Below, one piece after another: positions 46,994 through 59,367 of a stretch of 64,000 nt of DNA (within the stretch, counting starts at the first letter, position 1; every line of letters starts with the position of its first letter). The notes under the pieces are model-generated. The model was not told the origin of the DNA, did no database searches, and was given only the letters and a program-made list of their open reading frames with translations. Source of the stretch: Basidiobolus meristosporus CBS 931.73 (taxonomy: Eukaryota > Basidiobolomycota > Basidiobolomycetes > Basidiobolales > Basidiobolaceae); the NCBI GenBank assembly GCA_002104905.1, contig MCFE01000089.1, positions 1 through 64,000 of the forward strand. The letters run 5' to 3'. The position numbers and the translations under genes are program-made.

Positions 46994-48495
46994 GCCCTAT
47001 GAAAAAAGATTTGGTCCTGCAAGTGGATCCAATCCAGATCAGCCATCTGGATCCCATTTAAAAACCGTATTAATACCAGCAGCTTGGAATTAGTGACCCT
47101 CTTGACAATCTTATAACAGGATCACAACGGTGTTTTGCTAATTTTACTACCAAATAAAGTTATAAAACTTGAATGGGTTTGATTGGTGCTATTACAATAG
47201 TTGCATAATATTGTTGCAGTCTTGATGCTCTCTGCAACTATTTTAAATGTATCTAACCAGCCAGGACATGCAATTACCTTAAATGGCAAAAAACTTGACG
47301 GTATGTCAATGGTATCACTGCAACACTCTGATGGCATTATTATGGCACAATGATGTCCTACAGCCAGTGTTATATAATGCTACTGTACCAACTTACCAAA
47401 TGACATCTCCTTTTTCTACCTCCCCTTGCGCAATTGATATGTACCACTTCAGAATCACCCCTCTTCAATTGCTTACCCACCACTACATTGAGTATTCTGC
47501 ATATAGCTTGAATCAAAAAAGAATTTTAGCCTCCTGCTTACTAACCTCTATAAACATGCACACCAGCTGCAAATGACATACTTCTATCACCTCAACTTTA
47601 CAGCTTTTTAGTGTGATACAAGCAAAGTTGCCAAATACCTTGTACTTCTGGTAACATATACATCTTGCAAACATATGTTTGGTTGTTGCCACTCCTGCCA
47701 TGAATACTTCCTGAATATCCACCAAGAACTATTTGGTATTTAGCCAATATATTCATTCTCCCTGATGGACTCTAGTCCACCTTATAAGTGCGCTGTGGCT
47801 CTTGTTTGTGTGAGCTCTATATTGTATGGTGTAGAAGTCAGCTTGTGACAGTGAGAAATCTGGCATATCTTTATAGAGTTTCCTAATAAGAATTAGCTGT
47901 TTGTTGCACCCAACCCAACTTTGCATTACTTAACTGATTACCATGCATTGGGGCTGCATAGCTTCTTAATGCCATAGGCATAGGTGTCTGTATGTGCACA
48001 TCTGTCCTAAGTGTTTTCCAGCTCTACCTGGCTGTCCTCCATGTAGCAACTCATCACATCCATGACGGACTTGAAGGTAATATTGTTGACAAGATTGAGA
48101 TATAGTGGTACCTGCAACTTGACTTGTCTTCCTATCTCCCCAAACATATGCTTGTAGGAAACTTCTATAAGGTGAAGCATGGCCCTATATTATCCACACA
48201 CCAAGCAAGATGGAGTAGAGAATGAATCCAGTAGCAGCAGAGATCTACGCATTGTGGCGGTGTAGAGGTACTTCAGGGAGAAGCTACACTACTTAAGGTG
48301 TGTGTGATGTCTGATAGGTGCAATAACCACTGGGTCTAAACTGCTAGTGTCTTTGTCAATATATCACTATGTAAAAGCTCCTGCTTCTCTAGATTCCTAG
48401 GTGCTCCAAGTGTCTCCAAAGGCCTCTGTGTGGCTTGTGCACTACCTTGAAAAGCTCCTTGATGGCAGGTCTGAGGTGTAACTATTGAAGGTGGG
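46994..48495. other. unassigned repeat-rich stretch
   Basis: CpG-poor like its neighbours, with no domain I can name. Open frames at 47122-47337, 47283-47576 and 47513-47725 are short. It probably consists of internal remnants of elements whose coding part is too decayed to read. Confidence 0.4.
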
Positions 48496-49059
48496 TGCAG
48501 TGATCAACTGCTAATCAATAAGGGAGAAGCGCTACTCATAGAAGGGAGGATTTATTGATGAGGGATTGACTTCCCTGAAATACTTTACATTATTGCCAAG
48601 TGATTATTAATGAAAAGGTTCTATAAGATTCCAGACATCAGTGGAATTCTTAATAACATCAGTATGATCTAAAAATACTCAAACAAGGCTGTGGAAGGTT
48701 CTAAAAGGCACAGCACATCCAACCAATCAGGGATCAGTAGTCTGAGACCTGAGCAACATAGAGATACCTTATATTGCATTGAAATGGTAGGGATGGTAAC
48801 ACAGACTTGGCTCATGTGTCACAAGTACTGATGCGGGTACTTGTCTGATGTAGATACACATACTGATCACAAAGCTGAATAACATCTGGGATAACTAATG
48901 CTAATAACTAATCAGGGTAAACATCATATGGGGATAATTCTAATAATTAGGGCAAAAGAAGAATGGGATGATACTGATAAGATAAAATATGAATAAGTGC
49001 ATCATAATAGCAATGGGAATAAACCTGTCTGTGGGAGGTATGTTTATCCTACCACAGCA
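48496..49059 (-). repeat. family C LTR-like repeat, copy C2
   Basis: 564 bp. On the minus strand it runs from TGCTGTGGTAGG to GATCACTGCA. It shares stretches such as GGCACAGCACATC and CCAACCAATCA (plus strand) with C1. The TG...CA ends fit an LTR. Confidence 0.6.
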
Positions 49060-50940
49060 TTCAGCTTAATGTTTGTAGTATAGCCACTCAAATCCCATAC
49101 AAACTCCTTGCACAACAGCTGTAGATGTGTCAAGTTGACATTGGTGATCTGCTTCTGGATAAATACTCCTACAATGTTCACATATGACTCCCAATGCTTC
49201 CAATGTACCCTTGGAAGGAATGGCTTCAGAGTGCCACATCAATAAATGCATATCCAGCTCATCAAGTCTTTGCATTTGTATTGTTGCATATGTATATGAA
49301 TATTGATTGGAGCCCATGAGGAGTACTTAGGGTATCAGATACTCTACAATATTTGCCAATTCTTTCAGATTTCTCTGGTATTTCAAATAGATCATTTAGC
49401 TTGAAATGCTCCATTTACAACTTGGTCACTAGTATAGGGATACTGTTAAAAAGCAAATGCATTGCTCCCAGTGGAAAGCTTTTGCTCCATCAGACACCCT
49501 CTATGTTAAGTATCTCCGGTTCCCTAATGGTTCCATATTCCAGCCAATGGCCTATAGCTTGCCAACTTTTCTGCAAATGCATGCTGACATCTGTTTGTTC
49601 TCTCTGTGGTAAGATGATGTTCTTAGTGTTGGTGTTTAGGTAATAATAATGTGTGTGATTTATGGAGTAAATCCCCGAGATTGCATACATCCAACAGCAA
49701 TACCATACATTGTGCCCAGAAATCCCGCTATCCTGCTGATGTCTGGGGTATCTCTAATGCAGATAATAATATGCACTTTTACATGATGGCCATATACTGT
49801 CATCCTACTGGAAAGCACAAAAAATTCATCCAGCAATGGATACAGGTAGCTATCCTGGTAGGACAGTGATTCAGGCCCAAATACCAGTAAGACTACCATT
49901 GGATTTTTGCTCTGATATGGTAAGATGAGCAGCATATTCAGATTGATGAGAATCAGTGGCCAGTAGGATTTGCTGGTAGAGTACTTGTTAAATGGGAATC
50001 CATCAAGTGCTAAGGCCAAGGCATAGTCATATATATCATCAGAGTAGCCCTTGCTTCTTAGCTGTTTGCAATGTTTGCCATCAAACATATCAGATATGTT
50101 TGCGCTTGATTAATACTGAGTGCAGTACTGTACAACTTTGCAATGTTTGTTGAACTGCATTAGCTTCTTTAGATGGGGTATTACTGGAATATATCTGGAG
50201 TGTGAATAATGTTTTCCCTCCATGGCGGTGGATTTCTGACAAGTTGGACATGAGTCAATGGTAGCATTTTTGGATGTGAATGCCATGTAACTGTTAGCAC
50301 ATGCTTAAATCAGGACAGTCTCTAGGTCATATGTTGCCAGCTGCATGATGGTTGTCCACTTGTACCATGTACATGGTAAGTTGCATCCTGAAATGATTTT
50401 GGGAAGAAGTAGTAATGAATTGTCAAAGCCCCCATTACTGATATTAGTGGAAATGCACCACTTCTCTAGCCATAACATTATATCATTCACCAGTAGATGG
50501 ATTACTGGGCTCACTTGGCTCCATAAAGTATTGTAGGCATTTGTCTCAGTGGATGTTGTCTCATTGCATATTGAGATCTGACTGGGCTCATGCATGGTAC
50601 TCTTGTTAAGGGAGATAGACTCACAATCCATCAGTGAGCCTTCTCTGTCAGAGCTATCACTCTGTAGCCATATTCAGGAGGCTGAGGTGAGGCTAAAGGC
50701 ATCCCAAACTCACCAGACTCAGCTTGTGCAAGGCTACAAAGACAGTCAGGTGCCAATATAGGAGTATCAATTGGCTGGCAAGACAGTGTTAGTACAGTAA
50801 CAACTGATGAATAGTCAAATATGACTTGTGTGGCAAAACACTGGCCATGATCCTTGCAATACCTTCTATGCTGTCTGCATGCTTCATGACTGAGAAGCTT
50901 GCTACAATAGCCACATGGTTTTTTTCTCTTCTCTTACTGT
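49060..50940 (-). pseudogene. tnp2 (CACTA-type) transposase, decayed
   Basis: Minus-strand fragments in order: a Cys/His cluster CGYCSKLLSHEACRQHRRYC (near 50900), an N-terminal region (50305-50631), and the conserved core DDIYDYALALALDGFPFNKY with SYWPLILINLN. Then come LLDEFFVLSSR, IRDTPDISRIAGFLG and YSINHTHYYY (49490-50088), and a C-terminal part to about 49066. The core matches the tnp2 transposase family found in fungal CACTA-like elements, in which the element says its DG-F and WPLI-N motifs in that order. Several stops and frame changes are present. Terminal repeats were not found. Confidence 0.65.
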
Positions 50941-51181
50941 GTCAAATCAAACTAGTCTTGCCCATGAGGTATACAGTTTGACATTCAACAACCTATTGTT
51001 AATATATCACTTTTTGGTCAATACTCTTGTGAATTTAAGACACTCTTGTATTTGAGACATTACACCTAAATGAATGTAAGATTCAATGATGACCTGCCAT
51101 AGTAACCATTATCAATAAAGATGTGGCACCACATACACACATATATGCAACACTCTTTCCCCTTTGGTTTGATTCACTTCC
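50941..51181. other. leader of the 51182 ORF
   Basis: AT-rich, no gene. It ends with a CTTTCCCC stretch shortly before the ATG at 51182 and may include an LTR end (ATATATGCAACA), which is not proven. Confidence 0.3.
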
Positions 51182-51965
51182 ATGTATATGCCACCAAAAA
51201 ATAAAGTAAAGTTGGCTGGTTCTCAGCTAAACCCCACTGCTGATGGCAACAGAAGAACAGTTGGACAACAGCTTGCTTTGACATTCCGTGCAACAAGCAG
51301 GTCTTCATCCAAAAAAGACCCTGTGGACAGTGTTCCCATTGAAGGTAATAATTCAGACTCCTCAGGCTCTTAGTCAAGTAAGCAATTGAGAACCTCTGCG
51401 GAGCCACAAGCTGACCATTAAACTCAGGCAGATGAGAATGTGGCAAATGCAGTACCCCCAGTTGAAGACCTGCAAGTAGCTGTCATAACAATACCACCAC
51501 CCATATTAGCAAGTATGTTGTCAGCTCATATCAAAGCATTAGTGAAGCAATCAGGTGCAGTGGCTGATAGGATAGATGTAATGGCTCAGAGAAATCAGGA
51601 AGTAGTCAAGAAACAGGATGAGTGGATAAAATGTGTAGAGCAATTAATATCCCAGATAGAGAAAGCTGTATCCTTGCTGCAGAGAAGGAACTCAAGTATC
51701 ACAATGTTACAGCCAAGAATTGAGCCATTTCTCAGTGTAACAGCAAAGGAACACTATACAGTCTTTGAAGCACAACAGCAGTGCCTAAAGATAAAGCACA
51801 CAGAGAAGCCTATCACAGTGTGGGAGGGAGACAATGTGGTGTTTATATCAAAGCCTAAAAATCAAAGGACATTGAAGATCCATGCAGCTGTTGAGTGCAA
51901 AAATGAATAGTGGGCTAATATTCAAAAGGCCATCAAATGTCCAGCACACCATTACCTTAAGGCCA
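51182..51965 (+). pseudogene. unrecognised ORF1/Gag-like sequence with coiled coil
   Basis: One continuous frame of about 260 codons, broken by stops at 51371, 51419 and 51908. It starts MYMPPKNKVKLAGSQL, has a Ser/Lys-rich low-complexity section and then a heptad-like region (AVADRIDVMAQRNQEVVKKQ and DEWIKCVEQLISQIEKAVSL). A Gag-type protein of a Ty3/gypsy or other retroelement is the most likely reading from layout (basic N-terminus, coiled coil, neighbouring elements), but I do not recognise a family. It is truncated by the 3' end of element D at about 51965. Confidence 0.4.
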
Positions 51966-52438
51966 GCATATAATGAGACTATCAAGAACTCAAAGCATGA
52001 TCCAAGCATTATATAATTCAGACTGCTGGCCATAGATTGATAAGGAAAGTCAGGACTTACTGATAGCACCAAGCTCTCTTGGTTTGGTTGAGTTTTGACC
52101 AAGTTGAGGGTTGTCTCATTTGGGGTTGTTTCCTGTTCACAGTCTTCCAATTGGCACTTCTTTAGTATATCTGGAATGTAATTGCATTGTCTTAGGTTTA
52201 TAGTCTGGGTACTTCTGTCTATGGAAAACTTTATCACTAAGTAGCAACTGAGCTCTCCTATATTGGACATCTTTAACTCCCTTGATAGACTGGATGTAGT
52301 TTCTTCCAATATTTCTAGGTTATTGGTGGCTATAATAAGATCATCTGCATATAGAGCTAATAGAGCTGGACTTGCTCTATCTGGCCTACAGTCTTCACTA
52401 TAGTCAGCATTATTCCCTTTGTAAGTCAAAGATTCCAA
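51966..52438 (-). pseudogene. reverse transcriptase fragment of element D
   Basis: Contains the polymerase active-site motif YADD in LLALYADDLIIAT, then MSNIGELSCYLVIKF and the DFPYQSMASSLNYIMLG stretch that normally links to RNase H. It ends at the junction with the 51182 ORF. Confidence 0.8.
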
Positions 52439-53501
52439 ATAAGAATTTATCTTGCAACTACAGGCTCTTAGTGATTGTTAGGAATCATATAGAGGTTATT
52501 TAAGCTAGCAGACCAACTGGGGGTTATTTTGGTCCACAAACCCATTAGACTGATTCATATACACATCCTCATCAAGTTCTATACTCAAAAATGCAGCTTT
52601 TGCTTCCATCAGATTGATAAAGGACTTACATTTAGCTGTAATTGCAAATACTAATCCATGGATTCAAACTTGGCTACCAGTGCAAAGGTCTTGGTAAAGT
52701 CAAGTCCTTTTGTCTGAGATTATTCTTTAGTCACAAGTCTTGCTTTGTATTCTTCAATTGTACCATCAACTTGTACTTTGTCTTAAAAACCCATCAGCAT
52801 TCAATTGATTTTTGATTGGTAGGTATACTGACCAAGTCCCAAACTAAATATTCCATTAAGGTCTGGTATTCCTCAGTCATTGCAGATCTCCAAAACTTTG
52901 TCTGAGGGCTATTTAGGGCCTCTTTACATTCTGGGGATCATCTATATGAACTAAACCAGCACAGGCTAAGTTTGTACCCTCATTGATACAGTAGTTTGGG
53001 CTATCACTTGTCCAATTGGATCTCTTGGCTTTTGATTTCTGGAATGATCACCTCTAGGATGTTCCTGAGCACTAAATCAGGCTGAACTGTGGTTGTTGAG
53101 TCCACTGTTTGAAAAAATTTCATTGTTTTGCTCTGAATTAATACTGACAATGGGTGAACTGGCACACAGATTCTTGTCTCCATATATTTTAATTTTTTGT
53201 GAAAATTTTGATTTTCATTTAACATCACATCCCTGGACCTAATCATCTTCTTTGCTCTAGTATTGTGGAGTCTGTATCCTTTACTCTCATTGCAGTGAGC
53301 AAAAATATACATTTTATACTTTTTGGCTTAAATTTTGACTGGTTTCCAGGCTTTTTCTTGGCATATACTCTACACCCAAGTATTCTTAGATATTCAGCAC
53401 TTGGCTATCAATCCATACCATGCTTCAAATAGAGTAGAATCACAAAGTATTATGTTATAACTCCTGCTGTTAATGCATATAGTTATAGCAGCTGATTTCA
53501 C

Positions 53502-54166
53502 TCAACAATCATATGATAATTTTTTATCATGGACTATTGATCTTGCCATATCAATTATTGATCTGTTTGCATGTTCTGCTACACCACTTTGCTGTGAGGA
53601 GCATGGTACAGTACTCTCTTGTTTTATCCCATGAATTTTGCAGAAGTGGATGAAGAGTTTTGAGGTATATTCTTCACCATTGTCCAAGCAGATTTTCTTG
53701 ATTTTTTCACCAGTGTCTCTCTCCACCATGGCTTTAAACTCCCTGAGCTTAGACAGAGCTTCTTCCTTTCTCTTCATGAAGTAGACCCATGTGTATCTTG
53801 TATAATCATCAAGAAAAGTGATTAAATACTTCTTCCCACCTAAGGATAAATCTTGCATAGGTCCACACAGATCTGAGTGAATTAGATCTAATTTTTTCTT
53901 AGTTTTGATTAACCCAGAGCTCTTGAATGGTTGTCTGACTTGCCTCCCATATATGCAGGCTTCACAGTGCTCAAAATTAGTGGGGGAGCAATTTTTACTC
54001 TGAGAATTAGCTGATCCTTTGTCATTTTGAACAAATAATCAGTATTGATATGCCCAAATCTCCTGTGCCAAAGCATTAATATTTCTTCAATTAAAAGACT
54101 TATATTGGCTACCAGATATGATAGAGTATAAGTCAACTTGTTTGGATTCTGATCTCTGATACCCAA
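53502..54166 (-). pseudogene. integrase fragment of element D
   Basis: HHCC-type zinc region (HRRFGHINTDYL, then C-x2-C largely eroded) and the rve core with D (FLDDYTRYTW), D (LDNGEEY) and E (VAEHANRSI) positions. It is split by a frame change between 53858 and 53909. Confidence 0.85.
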
Positions 54167-55240
54167 AGCAATAAAGGGACCATTTTCATCAGTTATCCTG
54201 CCTTCTGATTGTCAAAGCTGAGGCTGTGTCCTTCTGCTGTGGCCTTGTTTACAGATAGTAGGTTCTTGGCTAATCTTGTACATAGGGTTCTTTTTTAAAG
54301 GTAAAAGTATGGCTTCCTGCACCGCTTCAAAGATTTACTTGGATGGTTCCTTCTCTCACTGCATCAACTGTTCAATTGTCACCCAAGTAAACCTTATTGA
54401 TTGGAATCTCTTAATAGTGGATTAAAAGCACTTGTTGGAGTGTAAACAGTTGAGATACTCCAGAATCAATGAGACAAGTCTGAGAATATTGGTTTATGAT
54501 CATATTTATTACAGTTGTGAATAGTACAGCTTTGGTTGCTGCAGCATTTCCATTTTCAGGCTTCCTTTGCTAATTATTGCTTTACTTGAAGCACCTGTCT
54601 GATATGTGTCCTTTCTATTTGCAGTAGTTGGAAAACAGGTTGCTGTTGCCTTTCAATGGTCTTGAGAGCCTATGTTGTGGGATATCATTGCAAATTAGCT
54701 CATTTTCATCCTTCTTATTGGTGCTTGATATTCTTTATTCTCTATCCAGGAGCCTTCCAAATACAAAACATGAGGTCAGATCTTCAGTTCTGGACTCTTG
54801 GGCTGATACAAGGCCCTTAAACCTGTCTCTCAGACTACTCAGTATTGTTACAATCACATCTCCTGGCAGTATCCTCTTAGTACAGAATTAATAACTTAAA
54901 TGCATTTTTGTAGCAGCTGAGCATGACTGGAATGTATCTTCTGATACCATGCAGACATTCTGTGCAGCTTTTGCTCTTGATTGTTAAATTAGCACTTTGG
55001 CTTTGACATCAAGGCAAATGCAGTTTATGGCACTTTGTTCTTTCTTCTAAAACTTTAAGGCCTCCTTTTGCAGGTCTTTAGGAAGGCATTCTTTTCTGTG
55101 ATAATATTCCAAAGGCAACTTTCATTTAGCTGCATTGTCATCTTCACCTTCAACACCTGGTATTCAGATCCATCCCACTTTTTAGCAGAGGGAAAAATTC
55201 TAGTAATAGCAGTAATGGATATTGCAGAGAGAAACAGCTA

Positions 55241-55252
55241 GGGCTCATAACC
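55241..55252 (-). other. element D primer-binding site
   Basis: GGTTATGAGCCC on the minus strand, touching the LTR. It is 12/12 complementary to the initiator tRNA-Met anticodon arm and contains ATG. Confidence 0.8.
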
Positions 55253-55598
55253 TGATGCAAGAATCATATCAATGTTGGAAGTGACTGGGCAATCAAGTAG
55301 ATTAAGTGATTTTCAATTAATTATTTACTGTATATAAGTGTAGTGTTTTACTTTGACATAGTCTTGGCATAAAAAACACTTGGAACAGGCTCATGTAGGC
55401 CCCAAAAGCATGTGTGCAAAGTTTAGGGCTGTTCTGACAGCTTATCTCATTTTCATATACTTAGTATCTAATATATTGGTGAAAATATTCTGAATAAATC
55501 TCAACAAGGAATTGGTCTGTATTCTCTGGGGTTCAAAGGTAAGGATCAAGTTACTAAGTTAGGTGAATATTTAGGTGTATTTTCAAGCTTTTACAACA
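55253..55598 (-). repeat. family A LTR (5' LTR of D)
   Basis: 346 bp, TGATGCAAGAATC to TTACAACA on plus. It is the most diverged of the full-length A LTRs on this strand. Confidence 0.85.
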
Positions 55599-55794
55599 GG
55601 AATTACTAAAGCTCATTAGCTGCACTCAGAATTACCATGTAAATGGGGGTATGCAGCCTTAAATACAATGGTCTTGGGCATCTTTCCATCTGAATATAGT
55701 ACTATGTAGTGCCATATCATGAGAGTTGGGGATGGATTATCCTGTTGAGTGCCAAATTAGGATCAGGGTTAACCTTGATATTGGTGGAAAAGAC

Positions 55795-56129
55795 TGTAAC
55801 TGCACCTAAGCACTCACCTTGATTGGTCACTTAGACCAGTATCTACAAATCTTAGATAATCCTGGCCAGTATCCTTGTTGGGATTTACATGATATATTTT
55901 CACCATATTGTCAGGTCCTTAAAACCTGAGGTTTCTCAGTGTTGTCCAGCAGCCCCAAACCTTGCTCACATATACTTGGGATAATTATAAGCTCATACCC
56001 TTGTTTGTTTTCCCCAAGACCAGATAAAAGTTTAAATACTACCTTTGCATTAAGTAAATCAATAGGTGAGAGTCAGATAAGCTGCATATTCTCCCAATCA
56101 CTTTAAGTATATCTAAAACTCTCACAACA
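55795..56129 (+). repeat. family A LTR (E)
   Basis: 335 bp, TGTAACTGCACC to CTCACAACA, clearly the inverse of 44232-44577 but heavily diverged. Confidence 0.75.
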
Positions 56130-56716
56130 AGCTAAGAGTCCTGAGTAATCACTCTACAGATTGTCCACCATTGCTATTTCTGGAACTTCTCCCTTAGCTG
56201 AAAAGTTGTACAATTATAGTTACAAAGTGAGGAAGTCAAACAAGAGGTTGCTGTTACAATAAAGAGGCTATTGGAATATTGTTGTAGCAGAAGAAGACCT
56301 TTCTTGAGGCTTAGGAGAAGAGCCCCTAATGTACCAAAAGCAAGAACACAGTTCCTTTAACTGCATTTGACTTAATGTCAAAGTCAATTTAACACTGAAG
56401 AGCAAAAATGACAAAGAATGCCAGCAATAAATTAGAAGACACCTACCAATCATGTTCAGATGCTGCAAGAATTCATCTTGGGTAAGAATTTCTTACTGCA
56501 AGGATGCTGCCAGGAGAAGAAATGACAAGCCCAAAATATATAACTACCATGCTAATTGAAGAGATGGTGTTTGTAGGAGTGCAAACTACTGGTGTAGTTG
56601 GGATAGTTACTCTCCTAAATAGCCTGATAGGTGGGTTCCAGGGCCTTCTCTCAGCTCAAGAATCCAGAACTGGAAATATAATACTAAATTATGTGTATGG
56701 TGTCATGGTCACATGA
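55795..56716 (+). mobile_element. family A copia copy E (LTR plus gag), plus strand
   Basis: LTR 55795-56129 in plus orientation, then a mutated PBS (AGCTAAGAGTCC) and decayed gag: SPLAEKLYN near 56200 and VFVGVQTTGVVGIVTLLNSL to 56716, matching the family A gag region around DEMESVGVLTTDVDVIVTIL. Many stops. Confidence 0.75.
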
Positions 56717-56769
56717 CATCCCTGGTCTCCAATGTTCAAGCTAAATCAAGTTGGTGCAAAAGTACTGCT

Positions 56770-57010
56770 ACTACTCTTTTATTCAATTGGTCATTAAGTG
56801 AAACCCACATAATCTACTTGATGTTCTAATCCCCTCCAGTATCCACATGACTCTTACCACAGACTACAAGCCCCAAGCTGTCACTCTCTGCAAGGTTTAC
56901 TACTGCTATTGCTGGCATTTTTCCCTCTGCTGAATATGTGGATGAATCTAACTGCCAAGTTTGGAAGATGAAGATGGAGAGCTGCTACAGAAAATTGGCC
57001 TTTAGGATAC
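56770..57010 (+). repeat. family A partial LTR and gag start (F)
   Basis: The 3' part of an A-type LTR in plus orientation, ending CTCTTACCACA at about 56870. It is followed by ACTACAAGCCCCAAGCTGTC and a gag beginning that reads through to about 57000. It then joins the gypsy integrase. Confidence 0.7.
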
Positions 57011-58603
57011 TGTTGGGGATAAAGAAATCAAGAAGATAATTCAGGATGAAGCCAGCAAGTTTGTATTACAGGATGAAACACTCTCCCAAGCTGTTGATGG
57101 AAGCACTATTGTCTATTGCCCTTATGCTGATTACCTAAATTTATCACATAAGCTACACAGTGGAAATGGACAACTTAGAATTGAAGGAACCTATAGTCTT
57201 GTGAAAGCCAGGGCATGGTGGCCCAGAATGAGACAAGACATTGAGAAGCTAGTGAAAACATGCCCAAATTGCCAAATCAACCAAGGCCTAACACAGAGAA
57301 ATGCCAAAATCTTACCCTTGGAGCCTATAAGACCATTTGAAAGATGGGAATGGCTCTATTAGTAAATTGCTAACCGCAAGGAAATGCAACCATTGGATTG
57401 TAGTATCAATTGACCATGCCACAAAATGGCCAGTGGCTAGAGCTGTACCTGTAACCAGTGCACAAGCAGTTGCAAGTCTCATCTACAATGAGATGCTTGT
57501 AAAATTTGGATGCCCAGCAGAAATTTTAGCTAATGGAGGAGTAAACTTTATGGCAAAGACATTCAAAGCTCACCTGAAAATGCAACAGATCAAACACTTG
57601 AAAATGATGGCATATCACCTAAAAACTAATGGAGTCACAGTGTGGTTTTATGAATTATTTCCAAAAAAACTCACCCAGTCTGCAAATGGAGCTGTCAGTA
57701 AATGGGATGACTATGTAGACCAAGCACTTTTTACCTGCGGAGTAACAGCACATAACACTACTCAACTGTTGCCAATTTAGTTTGTGTATGAATGTGAACC
57801 AGGGATTTCAGGAGATCTCATACATCCAAAGCTTACAAATACCTTCAAAAATGAACTTAGTCAGTCAAGTAAACACCTGCAACTAGAACAATACTGTCAA
57901 CAGACACAGGCCAAAGTATCCCACAGTGCAGAAAAGAAGAAGCAGAGATTTGATAACGCTACATGACTAGAAACCTTGAAAGTTGGGAACTTTGTATTGC
58001 CAAGAAACAACACTTGGATGATATTTGAGCAACAATAGATGGTACCTTTCAAGATCATTGGAAAATGTCAATTTGCAACTAACCAACCATTGGACAAACA
58101 AGAGAATATTGGGGAAAATTTAGTTCATAGAGAAAGACGCAAGCTTGCAAGACTTGCCAACAATACTGTGCCATCTAGATATTGGTATCATAAGAAAAGA
58201 GATTCAGGAGAACCCTCTCAACTTTGGTAGGGGAGAATGTTATGATTTCCCACTTGAATGTTTAAGCTAAATCAGTTGTTAGTCAAATTAGTGAGCTTTA
58301 TGTTTAGCCAATCAGTATATCAGTGTGATTTATCAAGTCAGTATTATCAGTCAGCAGATAAATCTGCACATCCTTATCACACAAAAGTAGATATATTAAG
58401 TAGGAACAAATCAAGCAATGATGTGTCATCAAATGAGCTATCAGCCACAACCTATATTTTAAAATACAACCAGTCAGCAGGTGATCTGGTAAAATGAAAA
58501 TAAAAAGTTGCAGGAACCTCTATAAAAATTAGATCAAGTCTTAGTGAATGCAATATTAGCTCAGCTCCCTATTCCTCTACAACTCTTATAGCAAATCTTG
58601 GAA
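57011..58603 (+). mobile_element. Ty3/gypsy fragment: integrase and 3' LTR
   Basis: Zinc region with WWPRMRQDIEKLVKTCPNCQ (57080-57350), then the core IVVSIDHATKWPVARAVP, EILANGGVNFMAKTFKAH and AYHLKTNGVTVWFYELF (57337-57780). The second Asp reads Asn (ANGG instead of SDRG-like) and the Glu after TNG is lost, so it is inactive. The C-terminal part runs to 58230. A PPT-like GGTAGGGGAGAA and an LTR start TGTTATGATTTCCC (58238) follow. The LTR extends to about 58603, where copia sequence begins; its right end is approximate. Confidence 0.75.
57337..57777 (+). pseudogene. gypsy integrase catalytic core, inactive
   Basis: D present in SIDHATKWP; second acidic residue replaced (ANGGVNF); Glu missing from the TNG motif. 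One stop separates it from the next frame, which continues at 57784. Confidence 0.75.
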
Positions 58604-58604
58604 T

Positions 58605-58944
58605 ACAAGCAAGCCATATGATTATAGATAAAAAGTTATTTGTAACTGTACAAGAGAGTGCATGTAGCCAAGGTAATGAATGGTATTTTGACTATGGAGC
58701 ATCAAAGCATATTTGCCATATAATAATGTGGCTCAGCAACTTAAAGATCATTCTTGAAAGAAATGTTTTTCTGGGAGACAACTCTGCACTAGGAGCTACC
58801 GCCAGTGTGTCTACACAGCTAAAGTCTATAAGTCTAAATATTGGTGATATCTCAGAGGCTACAACAGTTAAACTGACGGACATACTCTTTGTGACTGGAA
58901 TGGCCAAGAACCTGCTCCCACTGGGTAAAGAAGCCAATCACTGA
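58605..58944 (+). pseudogene. family B copia protease fragment, plus strand
   Basis: Reads QASHMIIDKKLFVTVQESA, WYFDYGASKHICH (active-site DSG changed to DYG) and LGDNSALGATAS. It ends after AKNLLPLGKEANH. It matches element B at 63500-63850 in reverse orientation. Confidence 0.8.
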
Positions 58945-59000
58945 TCAAAAATGCAGGAGCTAGTTGACTCAACATATAGAGGAAACCAACAAGCTGTAGA

Positions 59001-59367
59001 TGGTGAAATATTGGACTATTTGGTATTGCTCAGCAGCTAAAAATTTACCTAACAATTCTAAGTTTGTCTGGTCACTGTAGGACTGACCTACAGCCCTAAC
59101 TTTGCCAGTTACTTTGGATCTATGATCCTATGACTTTTCCCCATAGACAAGATTGAACTAACACCTTTGACCAAATATTATTTATAGCCCTGAAACTGCT
59201 GCAGAATGCTCCTGAGTGTTGAAAACCCCTCCTTACTTGGCATTACAGCTATATTACTTCTGCAAAGATATAAATACCAACCCTCCTTATGATTAAGCAA
59301 CAGTTCAACTATTATCACTACTTCTTAATAAGTTCCTTATATGTAGATCACTTTGTAAGTTGCAACA
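59001..59367 (+). repeat. family B LTR (5' LTR of B')
   Basis: 367 bp, TGGTGAAATATT to TTGCAACA. It is the inverse of 60356-60724, with moderate divergence. Confidence 0.8.

Larger units (their letters stand above)
51966..55598 (-). mobile_element. family A copia element D, 5' LTR to RT, truncated
   Basis: LTR 55253-55598, a perfect PBS (55241-55252) and strongly decayed gag and protease (54170-55240) come first. Then HRRFGHINTDYLFKM (GAG-pre-integrase, 53909-54166) and the integrase core FLDDYTRYTWVYFMKR, LDNGEEYTSK and SSQQSGVAEHANRSIIDMAR (53502-53858). The second Asp motif is DNGEE where DNGGE is usual. After a damaged region comes RT with ALYADDLIIATNN (YADD, 51966-52438). RNase H and the 3' LTR are lost. 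Confidence 0.85.
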
